Of a stretch of 64,000 nt of DNA, positions 39,406-49,570 are shown in pieces (positions within the stretch are counted from its first letter, which is position 1; each line of letters starts with the position of its first letter). Below the pieces are notes generated by a model. The model was not told the DNA's origin. It was given only the letters and a program-made list of their open reading frames with translations, and did no database searches. Origin of the DNA: Saccharomycopsis malanga (Eukaryota; Ascomycota; Saccharomycetes; Ascoideales; Saccharomycopsidaceae); the NCBI GenBank assembly GCA_004014935.1, contig CP025325.1, positions 992,001-1,056,000 on the forward strand. Reading direction: 5' to 3'. Made by a program: the position numbers and the translations under genes.

Positions 39406-39905
39406 GCTAAGCCGTATGGCTCAGTGGTTAGTGCTCTCGGAGAAGAGACAAAGGACCTAACACCATATTTCATATATTTATTAAAGTAAATAATAGATTG
39501 ATTACATTAAATCATAGATTTATGAAGGTATTCATATTCTTTTAATAAAGCTTAATTTATATGAATTTGGCTTTCTAATAATTTCTTTTAATCATATAGT
39601 ATAAAAGTTCTATAATAATTACTACATATACAATATCTAATTTATAGTTTTCTATAATAATTATTACATGTCTAATATCTAATATATAGTTATTAGTACA
39701 CGGGTTCGATTCCCAAGACGAACATTTTTTACTCGCTGCTTTTTATGATGCTGAAGATGATAAAAAGCAAATGAAACTGTCTGGAACACAACCTAAACCA
39801 AAGTCCAACCGATTAGGTGAGAAGATTATGATTAACAGTACATGATTGGGGTTTTCCCACTGGGTTTACCAAGTCTCTTTAGAAATACCACGAAACTGAC
39901 AACAA
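39406..39905 (+). mobile_element. SINE interrupted by an AT-rich insert
   Basis: Box A is TGGCTCAGTGG (39417-39427), box B GGTTCGATTCC (39703-39713). They are normally 44-48 bp apart but here a 236-bp AT-rich block separates them. The body continues with ACTCGCTGCTTTTTATGATG, AGGTGAGAAGATTATGATTAAC and ACCACGAAACTGAC; the tail is lost against the next fragment. Confidence 0.85.
39462..39697. other. AT-rich insert inside a SINE, possibly mitochondrial DNA
   Basis: Strongly AT-rich block joined to SINE sequence at GACCTAAC on the left and ACACGGG on the right, replacing only the few bases normally between them. It contains a direct duplication of about 45 bp (TTCTATAATAATTA-TACAT to TCTAAT-TATAG, from 39608 and from 39651). 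The composition suggests mitochondrial origin, but I see no gene or rRNA motif. Confidence 0.4.
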
Positions 39906-39998
39906 AACCCAATTTGGAAAACCCACCAGACTATCCTGCCAGGTCTTCTTTTGCTCACCTAAAAGCACTATTCACTAGATCATAGGCCCAGTGGCATT
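39906..39998 (-). mobile_element. Degenerate SINE head fragment
   Basis: Minus strand reads GCCACTGGGCC, a changed box A region, GTGCTTTTAGG and AGAAGACCTGGCAGG, i.e. the family head up to just before box B, then unrelated sequence. Confidence 0.55.
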
Positions 39999-40149
39999 AT
40001 TAGCATCAATACCAATGTTTTAATGAGGAACTCTATGTCAAATAAGGATTCATTGGCACCAATTATAAATTATAAGCCATTTCGTTGCAACAACAACCAT
40101 GGAAATGATGAATGGAAAAAGAATATAACAAATCGAATAATTTTATTAT

Positions 40150-40262
40150 TAGAACCCAGTAAAATATTGTAATATGTTAGTAGTTTGTCTCAATGAGTTA
40201 TTATAAATTGAAACAAAATTGTAACATATTAATTAACAGTTTGTCTCAATGAGCTATATATT
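40150..40262 (+). repeat. Imperfect 56-bp tandem duplication
   Basis: AATATTGTAATATGTTAG...TTTGTCTCAATGAGTTAT is repeated as AAATTGTAACATATTA...TTTGTCTCAATGAGCTAT. The core GTCTCAATGAG lies at 40187-40197, 40243-40253 and again alone at 40373-40383. Confidence 0.7.
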
Positions 40263-41850
40263 GGTCTCGTTTATTAACCAATTGATAAGATATTATTTAA
40301 TGGTTAATTATTAGTGTGTTGTAATCCATCTTAGTTTAAAGTAGACCAATTATGATCGTATACGCTTAGAATGTCTCAATGAGTTATCACACCATTATTG
40401 GTAACCATTTTGCATTATTAATTGGCTCAATAACAAGAAAATTGTCTAGTGCTTCAAAGGAACCAAGAAATGGAAATTTGAGACCCATTTAACTAATCAA
40501 AAATTTCAATATTGAATAAAATTAATCAAAAAAATTTAATTTTAATCAGATTCCTCCGCTACCAATCACAACTCAATACCACAAATCATCGCAAAACCTT
40601 ATGTGTACGTATGGTTTTACACATGTGCAAAGGGATGCAATTTCAACAATATATTGAGGTGTAAATCTAGATTCAACCCCAAATGGTCAAGCTCAAATGG
40701 TCAAATCCGAATTGTCCAATTGACAACCTCTATTTATGACATATTAGGAATATTTTCTGATCGCACACTATGTACAATGGGATTTTACACGTCTCGCCCA
40801 AGTTTTGGACACTAAATAGATATGGAATTTAAAATTATAATACCAATTGTTCTTATACAATAGTGAATAGTCTAATTGTAGTGAGTGTTGGTTGTTAGGT
40901 CCCACTACCGAAAACTGTCCAGCGGCTAAAAACCGTATGCGAGCAATGATTTGCAACACCAATTTGTATGGCAACTGATGGAACGGTTTACTATGAAGTG
41001 ATGAATATGATATTACTGATGGTTTTAATTAACCAAGAATTTCAACCTATTAAGTCATGTGCAAAAAAACTAAAAATAAAACAAAAACAAATTGCTTCAC
41101 TCGCATGGATACACGTACGAATGCGCACTTGCGCGTCAACTGACAGGCGACAACATGCAAGGACCGGCCGCTACCTTCCCGATACGGTAAAGGTTTTTAG
41201 CGCAACAGGCAGGTTGTTTTATTTTTATATCACATTGCGGCTGCATATGTCTGCTCGGTTAGGATACAAGGTTTGACGCGCGTATGCAATGCGGAGACAT
41301 GCATGGCGATATATGGGCAGTCATGGTGGGCTTGCTATAGTTCCTTTATAATGATTTTGGTTAATTGAGAATGAGCGTATAATTGATCTCTGTAGCTGTA
41401 CTGTACTGCCTTGTTGATCGATAAGATTGTTGGGTATGCAATGGCTATGTTGAACTGAAATTGCCAGGGGTTTTGGAAACAGCCAATATGGAATATGTGA
41501 ATTGTGGTGGTGATCTAAAGGTTCTTATTTGCATACGGGATTCTGGCCAGAACTGTAATTGTTTGAGTGTTTTGAGTACATTTTTGATTAATACTATCAA
41601 CAACTAAATACAGAACAATGCAATCTGAGACTTTCAACGTCAACAGGAACTTGAAAGCATATTTGTTCAGTCAATTTAACGTTTCGAGGTTCATATTGTG
41701 GAATACAATTGTACGATGCTGGTAAACACATGGTTTATTATTCCCTAAGGATTGATTACTTGGCATAACACCACATTTTGAATAATGGTGGGGCTGCAAT
41801 GTGCAATTTGTTTCAACTAACAATCAGTGGTTTTAAAGTAGTATGATTAA

Positions 41851-41980
41851 TTGCTGGGCCGTATGGCTCGTTAACTATGATAAAAAGAACATGATTGGCT
41901 TTACCAAGTCCCTTTAGATATTGGGTATATGTAGGAAACTGATATGTAGTGGGCTTAAAGATATTTTTATTATTTTGGGC
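41851..41980 (+). mobile_element. SINE with large internal deletion
   Basis: The head GCTGGGCCGTATGGCTC is joined directly to the 3' part (AACATGATTGGCTTTACCAAG, GTATATGTAGGAAACTGATA, GTGGGCTTAAAGATATT) and an ATT-rich tail. Box B and the centre are missing. Confidence 0.75.
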
Positions 41981-42234
41981 ATGACAGATATTATTATTAT
42001 TACAAGTATTAGTTGAGTTGTATTATTTTATAGCAAGTATTGGTTAGTTTGTATTTTCTATCAAGTATTAATTTTTTTAAAAGCGTTGGAACAAGTATAG
42101 CACATCTCCAGTAATATTGAGAATGGTTTTGTAATGAACAGAGAACGGGGAAACCAATGTCAAACTAGTTGAGTAAAAAATTTTCAATATTTATATAAAA
42201 GTGATAGTTTTTTATTCCCATTTACAAAATGATG

Positions 42235-42490
42235 ATTATATTTTGGGCTTGAAAGATATTTTTTTTATTTTGGGCCCAGTAAAAAATTGTACATTTTGAG
42301 CCCAGTAAATAATGATTGTATTTTGGGCCCAACGGAACTGATACTTTTATTATTTCGGGCCCAACGGAACTGATATTTTTATTACTTTGGGCCTGTACAG
42401 TCGGTCTACGTTTTACCCAATCTCCAGTCAATACAAACTGATCTTAATATTACAGGGCCCACTAAAAAATTGTACATTTTGAGCCCAGTA
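42235..42490 (-). repeat. Cluster of repeated SINE-tail units
   Basis: GGGCCCA(A/G) boxes recur every 30-45 bp. One unit (CCCAACGGAACTGATA plus TTTTTATTA-type spacer) occurs twice in tandem. Another (TAAAAAATTGTACATTTTGAG then CCCAGTAAATA) occurs at about 42282 and 42464. Both resemble the inverted SINE 3' end (ACTGATATGTACTGGGCTC). Confidence 0.65.
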
Positions 42491-42697
42491 AATATCAACT
42501 ACATATATACCTACAATCAAAGAGACTCGGTAAAACACTGTGGAAAAAGCCAATTATGTACAATGATCATAATTTTCTCGGATGGACTTTGGTTTAGACT
42601 ATGCTCCAGACAATTGCACCTGTTTTTGATCACCATAAGTATCGTAAAAAATGTTCGTCTTGGAATTGTCTGTTAGGTCTTCTTGGGTGGTCTCTAC
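42440..42697 (-). mobile_element. Diverged inverted SINE copy
   Basis: Minus strand gives AAGAAGACCTAACAGAC, a decayed box B region, AAGACGAACATTTTTTACGAT, GTGCAATTGTCTGGAGCA, GAGAAAATTATGATCATTGT, TTTTACCGAGTCTCTTTGA, then ACTGGGCTCAAAAT. Box A is absent. Confidence 0.75.
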
Positions 42698-42887
42698 AAC
42701 AACACAAGTATTAATCATCTATAATGAGCATATAAAACGGTGAAACATGAAGGAATAAATTAATAATATAAGCGCGTATCAAACCTGAGCCAGCAGAAGA
42801 AAAAATAATAAAGAAGAAGAAAAAAATCAATAAGAAAAAGAAGAAGAAAGAAAAATCATAAGTCATGAAACGAATGTGACAAGTTGA

Positions 42888-44537
42888 TCACTTGCAATGG
42901 AATGAGTAATTTTGTTTTAAATTTGGAGACCGTCTTTTGGAATTTGATCTAGAAACGTCGTCAGATTGGAAGAAACGTTTTCTTTCTTTGATAGGGTCGT
43001 TATTTTTGCTTTTAGGGACGGATTCGAAATAACCGTCGGATTTGAAGGCGGTTTTTTTGGCCAACAAGTTGAGTTTTTTCAGGCTATCAAAGTCCAAGAT
43101 TTTTGGGGACATTTTGTGGATAGCCGAGCTGGCAGGCATGTAGGGGGACACTGAGTCCTCAATGTCGGTGAGACAGATGATATTGACTGGTTTTGCGGCA
43201 GTAGGGGTTGATATTTCGAAGCTGGAGTCTTCGGAGGAGAAGGAAGCTGCGCTGTTACTTCTGGAGCTTGGGGGCAAGGACGAGGAGCTGCTGCAAAAGG
43301 ACAGGATTGGCGATGTGGGGGTTGTGGAGCCTGGGGAGTTGAGGCCCGAAAAGCAGGCGGAATGGGAGCTGAGCAAGTCCAAGGACAAGTTTGAGATTTT
43401 GCGGTTTATTGAGCCCAAATGCGGGGCCGAGCCCAAATGGGGAGCAGAGGGCAAACCAAGGGCAAAATTGGCAATTAAAGAGGCACAGGATGCAGACATG
43501 TTGGCCACCAACTTGGCCAAGTTGGTTTTGCTGATGTTGGCCTTGCTGATGTTGGTGAACAAGTCTCTGGCCATGTTTTCGGCGATTTCCAAGGGGTTGA
43601 GGCTGTGGGAGACCAAAAAGGCGTTGAATTTCAGGACAAAGGCGGCGATTTTGTCGACTAGTTTGATTCTGTGGTATTTCTGCTTCAAGGACTTTTGAGT
43701 AAAGTTGTTCACAAGCATGTTGGTGAGGAGCAAGGCGATTTTCTTCATTTGCACTAGCGATTCCTGGTCAAACGACTCTATAAACGGAATGGTGAAGCCA
43801 CTGGCAGCCCCAGGGCTGCTGCTGGCCTGTCGCCAGCTGGAAACGGTCTTGTGGAAGTCCAACTTGACGAGATCCAGCTGGAAACACGCCAAATAGGGCG
43901 TGTCGTCCAAAATGGTGCTGGCAACCATCACACAGACCACCGATTTGAGCGAATTGGGAAAATACAAGAGATTGCGGTCGTACAACGACAACTCACAGAG
44001 AAACCGAGCCGTCCGGTACAACGTGTTCTCCTTAAACCGGCAGTTGTCCACAAACGACAAGTCCAAACAGTCGTCCAACGTAGGATGCGTCACATTCCAG
44101 TCCAACGTCGTCAAAATGTGGAGCTCCATCTTCACAAACAACAGGCTGTCGTACGACTTCTTGGACGCGGCCACCAACTCCCGCAACGTGATCACCTTGT
44201 TCTTGTCGTCCTCGTTCTTGCTGGCAATCCATAAGCTCGTCAACCCCACCAATTGGTAGTGCACCTTCTTCACTATCCGTTTGGAACAGTACAGATCCAA
44301 TATCTGGATCGCCAGAAAGAAACATTTCGACGACAACCTCAACTGGTAGTGCACCTGCATCAAAAACTCCAACAAATACGGTCTCATCAACCATTCTATC
44401 TCTGTTTGGAGATCCATCAACGACGGGTCCACATTTTTCGTCTTTTCCAACTCTAGAAAATGTTTCTCAATCTCCGTTTTGTACGTTGTACTTATCTGGT
44501 GATTCATCCGTTCAACCAACAATTCATTCTGTACCAT
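42888..44537 (-). CDS. CLN3: G1 cyclin, CLN3-like
   Basis: G1 cyclins bind Cdc28/Cdk1 and trigger Start. The 549-aa protein begins at the first ATG (44537). The cyclin box lies at about 45-170: WLMRPYLLEFLMQVHYQL, FFLAIQILDLYCSKRIVKK, VHYQLVGLTSLWIASKNEDD, and a MELHILTTLDWNVTHPTLDD segment matching the Cln3-type box better than Pcl or mitotic types. The C-terminal half is Ser-, Pro- and Thr-rich with acidic patches (SSEDSSFEIST, TDIEDSVSPYMP), consistent with PEST-driven turnover. The S. cerevisiae protein has 580 aa. A nine-codon upstream ORF lies just before the gene. CLN3 is preferred, but another G1 cyclin of this lineage cannot be excluded. Confidence 0.68.
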   Translation of the reverse strand: MVQNELLVERMNHQISTTYKTEIEKHFLELEKTKNVDPSLMDLQTEIEWLMRPYLLEFLMQVHYQLRLSSKCFFLAIQILDLYCSKRIVKKVHYQLVGLTSLWIASKNEDDKNKVITLRELVAASKKSYDSLLFVKMELHILTTLDWNVTHPTLDDCLDLSFVDNCRFKENTLYRTARFLCELSLYDRNLLYFPNSLKSVVCVMVASTILDDTPYLACFQLDLVKLDFHKTVSSWRQASSSPGAASGFTIPFIESFDQESLVQMKKIALLLTNMLVNNFTQKSLKQKYHRIKLVDKIAAFVLKFNAFLVSHSLNPLEIAENMARDLFTNISKANISKTNLAKLVANMSASCASLIANFALGLPSAPHLGSAPHLGSINRKISNLSLDLLSSHSACFSGLNSPGSTTPTSPILSFCSSSSSLPPSSRSNSAASFSSEDSSFEISTPTAAKPVNIICLTDIEDSVSPYMPASSAIHKMSPKILDFDSLKKLNLLAKKTAFKSDGYFESVPKSKNNDPIKERKRFFQSDDVSRSNSKRRSPNLKQNYSFHCK

Positions 44538-44555
44538 ATTCAAGATTTCTCACAA

Positions 44556-44585
44556 TTAACAATCTTTAATACTCTTCACCCACAT
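44556..44585 (-). promoter_or_regulatory. Candidate upstream ORF of the CLN3-like gene
   Basis: ATG at 44585-44583 opens nine codons (MWVKSIKDC) and stops with TAA at 44558-44556, 18 nt before the main ATG. S. cerevisiae CLN3 is also translationally controlled by an upstream ORF. Whether this lies in the transcript depends on the start site, which I cannot see. Confidence 0.45.
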
Positions 44586-44598
44586 GTGCTGATTAAAT

Positions 44599-44661
44599 GC
44601 TGTCTAAATGCTGTCTAAATGCTTTAAATTGCTCCAAGATGCTCCAAGATGCTCCAAGACG
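44599..44661 (+). repeat. Two short tandem arrays in the CLN3-like leader region
   Basis: TAAATGCTGTC (11 bp) occurs three times with the last truncated, followed by GCTCCAAGAT (10 bp) three times. Confidence 0.85.
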
Positions 44662-44727
44662 CAAATTATACACGTTAAATGCAATCCAATTATGCAAATA
44701 CAAAGCGTCCAATTCTACTTTGTCAAT

Positions 44728-44752
44728 GCTCTCTCTCTCTCTCTCTCTTTCA
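44728..44752 (+). repeat. TC dinucleotide microsatellite
   Basis: CTCTCTCTCTCTCTCTCTTTC, about 190 bp upstream of the CLN3-like ATG. Confidence 0.85.
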
Positions 44753-44859
44753 AACATTTTATTAGGAATTTTGTCTTAGATATATATTTCAAATTATTCA
44801 CTATAGAAAAAAAGAAAATCGAAAATAATGAAAAAAAAAAAAATAAAAATTAAAGTGCA

Positions 44860-45385
44860 GCACCATGCAGTGGCCTCCCCCGTCTGCATTGCAGGTAGGT
44901 AGATGGAACACAGTGCATTGCCTTGCACTGCAGTGCAGTACATTACATTACCTTACAGCCCCGTTGTGAAAAGTGCATCGCGCCTGCCGCGCCATCTCCG
45001 TTGCAAACTGGAGTGAGTTTACATGCATCCAAGTAATTATTTAAAGTTGTGTAGATGCCATGCATGCATTATCTCACAATCCAAGAGTTGCCACCTGACA
45101 ACACACACATGTTGGCAAGGATGAAACTCATGATTGACGATGACTTTGCGATGCTTAATTGATTGCTCACAATACAACGCTGCCACCCTCTTCAACTAGT
45201 TGGCCCAATCCTCTTTCAGCAACTGCTAATACCCGGATTACCGCTTGGTCATATGTTTTTCCACATTGTAATTAGTACATTAATTTATCTAATGTACCAC
45301 GTCAGCTCACAGCAGGCGATGCATTAATGCATTATTGCATGCATACATAAATACTTACATACATACATACATACACGCACGCATT
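44860..45385. repeat. Degenerate CATNN/GCA-rich tract ending in an ACAT microsatellite
   Basis: TGCAT, GCATT and TGCAG words are dense at 44860-44960 (including ACATTACATTACC), then scattered, ending with ACATACATACATACATACA at about 45355. It resembles the arrays at 1.8-2.6 kb in word content. Confidence 0.5.
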
Positions 45386-45655
45386 CATGTCCCCCCGTCA
45401 AGTAGCGTTGCGTTGGTAGGACAACAGTAAAATATATCGTCCCATCTGTATGCGCAGTGCACTATATTCTGTAGATGTATGGCATCGTCTGTCCTGAGAA
45501 ACGCGATCTATAATCCTAAAAATTGTATTTACAGAACATAAATCGTGTTGAATACAGTACACAACTAAACTGAAGACAGCCAATCAGTAGAATTTATTGG
45601 TCGTCTGATGGTTGGAAAAGCAAAAAACGCAATACGTGCGTTCGTGCGTGCGCGC

Positions 45656-45700
45656 TGCGCTGCTGCTGCTGCTGCTGCTGCTGCCACTGCCACTGCCGCT
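45656..45700 (+). repeat. CTG trinucleotide microsatellite
   Basis: Eight or so CTG units followed by CCACTG units. It does not lie in a supported coding region. Confidence 0.85.
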
Positions 45701-47213
45701 ATGCAGAAGCAGGAATAGATCAGCAGGCGGCCCTGCCATAACAAGACAAGTACAGCATGTCGCGTCTCATGCAACATTGCAGAGAAGCCCAATTAGAGTG
45801 CGAATAGCACAGCACTGCTCAACTTGTTAATGCCAATTAATTAATTCGTTTCCCCACGTATCATTTTTTTCTGCATATATTCAGATGTACATCAATTTTA
45901 TGCACGGGTGGTCGGGACGGACTACTAGGGCATGTGGAAAAAAATAGGGACATTCGTACACCAGCTGGTTTTCACTTTACTTTCATGCAGGGGATTTGCA
46001 TGCAAATGCAGTTGAGCTTTGTTTTTTTGATCTTGCCTCATCAAGCGTCAGCAACGGACGTTGCCAATATGAGCACTATAGTGCATCATCATGCATACAC
46101 ATGCGGCATGGTGCAGCCTCAGACCGGAAAACCTTTCTATTTTGAATATGGATCCAAGAGGCTCTCAATTTAAATAAGCAGTTATCGCAGCATAAAAAGC
46201 TATCAAACCCATCATCACGTCTCTTTCTCATCTGCAGATGATCTAGAAAGCGATGCTCCTTCAACTCCTTTGAAGGACCAGACTGATAATCATTCGGCAA
46301 GTCAGACCTAATTGACATTTGTTATACTTGTATGAATATTTACTGCCACTCACAAATCTTGTTAGTCAATCAAAGGGAGCTGATTGTATTATTGTAAAGT
46401 GAAAAGAAGCTTTTTGGTAAAAGAATTGGGAGTGACAAATTGTGGATAATCCAGATTGTAATATCGAGACTAATATTAGTGTTAGATCACTTTTACAGAT
46501 CAAATATACAGATTTTTTATTAACAGTCAGAATCAAGTATTCTAGATCAAACAATTAGACGGAAAACCAAGTATGATGTTCGAATCTGTTCGGAAAATAA
46601 AATATAAGTAATTTTTCCCTTGATCTCAAAACCTCAACCCCGCTTAATGGTTAAAACACAAGTCAACACAGTGATGTGACAATATCGTCTGATTTGAGGT
46701 GGCTTGATTTACTTTTAAAAGCGGTTTTTTTTTAGGTTTCTTGCCTTGAATGCTCTAACATTTACTTGTGCCATGTTTGAATGGGTCCAGTTGCCCAAAA
46801 GCCTTGACAACTGGCTCCAAACAAGAAATGTAGATACGAAAAGCTTATTATGGGGCAGATATTCCACACACTATAATGGGAACTTTGTCAAAGCTTATCA
46901 AGAAGGAGCAGGAATTTCAGGTGGTTTATTTTTTTCGTGTTTTTTTTTCCTGTTTAACCCTTTGGGCTTATTTAGCCCAAGCTGCCAAAAAGCAACTGGT
47001 GTTGATCCAGTTTTCAAAAATTCACAGACAATAGCAAAAAGTAACTCCTATTGAGAAAATACGTATTGTGTGTACACCAGGTCCTGGTATTGTAGGCCAT
47101 TTTCCTCTTACTGGATTAGGAAACTACAAACCCAGTTGAGAGAAACTTTATATGCCATAGTAGGCCCAGATCTCCACCGGGGATTCTTCACTGTGACTTG
47201 TTATAGAAAAATG

Positions 47214-47285
47214 TGTATTGATGGCTATTGATTGGCATTTGTAAAACGTGTATTGATGGCTATTAATTGGCATTTATTAAACGCA
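47214..47285 (+). repeat. 35-bp tandem duplication
   Basis: GTGTATTGATGGCTATTGATTGGCATTT... is repeated immediately as GTGTATTGATGGCTATTAATTGGCATTT... with two or three changes. Confidence 0.85.
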
Positions 47286-47345
47286 TGGGTGGTATTGAAA
47301 TACTGTAATATCTACTTGATTTTACCAACTCAGTATCGTATATGT

Positions 47346-47406
47346 TATCAACACCTTATGTAGCCTGATAACCCATATCAACACGTTATGTAGCCCGACA
47401 ATCCAT
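47346..47406 (+). repeat. 31-bp tandem duplication
   Basis: TATCAACACCTTATGTAGCCTGATAACCCA is followed directly by TATCAACACGTTATGTAGCCCGACAATCCA. Confidence 0.85.
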
Positions 47407-47813
47407 CTTTTCAATCACTATATTGAACAAAAGGGATAATCTAACAAATAAAGAAAACCAGCACTACAAATTAGGAAATTTCCACGGATCATCAACCGTT
47501 CTTTATCTTTCATCCCCCCTTCCAATGGCAACATTAAGCTTTGAACAGGCGAGCCTTCAATGGCTAATCGATGGGGCACTAATTGAAAGGAGTACTGTTG
47601 ATCAATGGGCTGGTTTTCATAAACCTAAGCTTGGTATTGTCAATATGAGTATTAACATCAATTACAACCCGCTTGGTACATTTCCGTAGAAAAAAAAACA
47701 ATTACGACAAAGCTTTGGATAATCTTTATTGTATTCTTGTATTGTTTCAGTGCCTGCCTTTCTGAGAAAGACCACCCCCATCTACATAATGCTTTACATG
47801 GAAACAACCAGCC

Positions 47814-48065
47814 TTACTCTCTGAAGCATGCTTGTATGCTCAATACATGATGATATAATGTAAGATTTACATCCAACAAATCCCAGTAGATGTGTGTCTG
47901 AGACATCCCAAGCCTTTTCAAGCCTGTTTCTTCACCACAACGGTCATACTGCGAGAGGAGGCTGGGATTCAAAGCAAAATTTGAATTTTCGCTTAAAAGT
48001 TTATCAATTATCCCCGGTACACTGTTAAATCCGGGATCTGGCCCATGGCTATTTAGAGTTTTCAA
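47814..48065 (-). pseudogene. Possible relic frame
   Basis: An 84-codon open frame with protein-like composition (GPDPGFNSVPGIIDKLLSEN, LSQYDRCGEETGLKRLGM) but no ATG at its start, and a stop just upstream. No family is recognised. It may be the remains of a gene or chance. Confidence 0.2.
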
Positions 48066-48196
48066 CTAGTCCGAGTCGAATAAATTAGCACCACTTATCT
48101 CACTTTACGTAATACGATGCTCTAATTATATCTTTATGACCAGTTCTATTTAGCCAAACGTTACAATATAGTATTGAACACTTATTACCAGACATA

Positions 48197-48442
48197 TCAA
48201 ATAAATGCGTGTTCTATCAATATAAAATGATTATGTATATTTGATAGAAATTTTTCAATGCATACATTATTACATTCTTTTATAATACAAATCTCAATCA
48301 ATTTACTTTCCATTTCTGGCACTTCGTTTCGCCCATTAGGTACCTTGAAAAATTCTGAGTTATCAAATAAAAGTCTAGAGCCAACTTCAACCTGAATATC
48401 TTGGTCAATTGTGTCCACATCTCGTATTCTTTTGATATCTCA
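48197..48442 (-). pseudogene. Possible relic frame
   Basis: Open for about 80 codons with plausible coding content (DIQVEVGSRLLFDNSEFFKV, EVPEMESKLIEICIIKE). It has no ATG near its beginning. No family is recognised. It lies 130 bp from the frame at 47814 on the same strand, so both could come from one decayed gene. Confidence 0.2.
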
Positions 48443-49274
48443 ACCCTCTGTTTTACTTTTTTTTTTTCTCACCCCAATTGCTCTTTGTTTGCTATGTTAC
48501 CACCTACTAGTTTGAGCCCTAATGAGTTCCTGAAAGCCCAGTGCCCTAGCAAGCTGTGGCTATGGGCCAGTAGTTGCATATAAGTGTTGAGATTCCAAGA
48601 ATAGGGTCCCACTACAATTGGAGTTCATCAATGTTGTTTAACAGCTGCTTGCTGTTGAAATGTAGATTTTGTAATTAATACCAACAATTAGGACACATTT
48701 CTTCGAAACTTGACAGTTTTACTCAAGTTTAGATTGCTACGTAAACCTGCTACTCTCTTTGCAAAAATTTTCCAACTATTCTCCCAAAACCGTTTGCTGG
48801 ATACGTGCTAACAATGGTAAATAACATGTTCTGGGCCTTAAAAATCGACATTGGGTTTCGGCTGGCTAATGTCCTGCCTGTACAGAACCTGATGTAGTTC
48901 AGAAGTGTAGACAAGGTGTTTAAAACGATAGGTTGAAGCGAGGTATGGTGAGTACTAAGTGTGTAAATACGTTAATGGAAATTGATAGGTTTAGCAAATT
49001 TCACTCATTGCCATTTACTATTAGTTTTCCAGAGAAATGCTAGGAGTATACGTCATTTAACAGTAGTGAGCGAAAAACCTGCTTTCAAAAATGTAAATGT
49101 AAAAAACTCCTTGTTTATGAATATTCGCTATAGAGATGTCATAGGATAATTTAACCAGTAGGTCGTTTTGAAATAATAATCTGTACAAGAAGTATTGTCC
49201 CAAGAGTTGAAAATGATTGTGTATATTAGTTGTCACACAGAGAACAAAAAATCATACTATGAGTTTGATTAAAA

Positions 49275-49400
49275 GTTGGATAATAACAATAATTTTATAT
49301 TTTGGGCTCAGTACTAATGAATCCGAATATACCCATTGTTTCTTGAGTGATTTGGGAAAACTTTAGAAAACCCCAATTCATGACATGTTCATTGTAATCT
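49275..49400 (-). mobile_element. SINE 3' portion, diverged
   Basis: Minus strand reads ACATGTCATGAATTGGGG, a decayed ACCAAGTC region, then GTACTGAGCCCAAAATATAA and an ATT-rich tail. Confidence 0.55.
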
Positions 49401-49570
49401 TTTCTATGCCTTACGGCAATCAGAAACTTTATAATCTCTTACAACAGCTATTCAAAAAACTACTAACCAATGCTTAGTTTCATCAGTTATATAAAAATAC
49501 AAATTAATAAATCAAAGCATCAAGCAGCAAAAACAACAATAGCAAACCATAAAATTACATAAAATTACCA

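Larger units (their letters stand above)
39304..42887. other. 3.6-kb convergent intergenic region rich in SINE copies
   Basis: Convergent intergenic regions in this window are usually 0.1-0.9 kb; this one is expanded by at least four SINE copies or fragments, a tail-repeat cluster, a 56-bp tandem duplication (40150-40260) and a GC-richer patch (40900-41430) with no supported gene. Confidence 0.6.
44538..49570. other. 5-kb gene-poor region upstream of the CLN3-like gene
   Basis: This is the longest non-genic stretch in the window. It contains low-complexity tracts (TC, ACAT and CTG microsatellites, CATNN-like words at 44860-45380), two tandem duplications near 47.2 and 47.4 kb, relic-like frames at 46.7-48.4 kb and a SINE tail at 49275. 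It must hold the CLN3-like promoter. No gene is supported with confidence. Confidence 0.55.

Noticed and set aside
40968-41276. 102-codon ATG frame in the GC-richer patch
   Set aside because: No protein-like conservation, basic low-quality composition, and no coding bias like the neighbours.
42900-44400. Several long plus-strand frames opposite the CLN3-like gene
   Set aside because: Shadows of the Ser/Pro-rich and cyclin-box codons on the other strand.
46773-47054. 93-codon ATG frame (MFEWVQLPKSLDNW...)
   Set aside because: Composition is plausible at first, then turns into T-rich sequence; no family recognised. Kept only as part of the gene-poor-zone finding.
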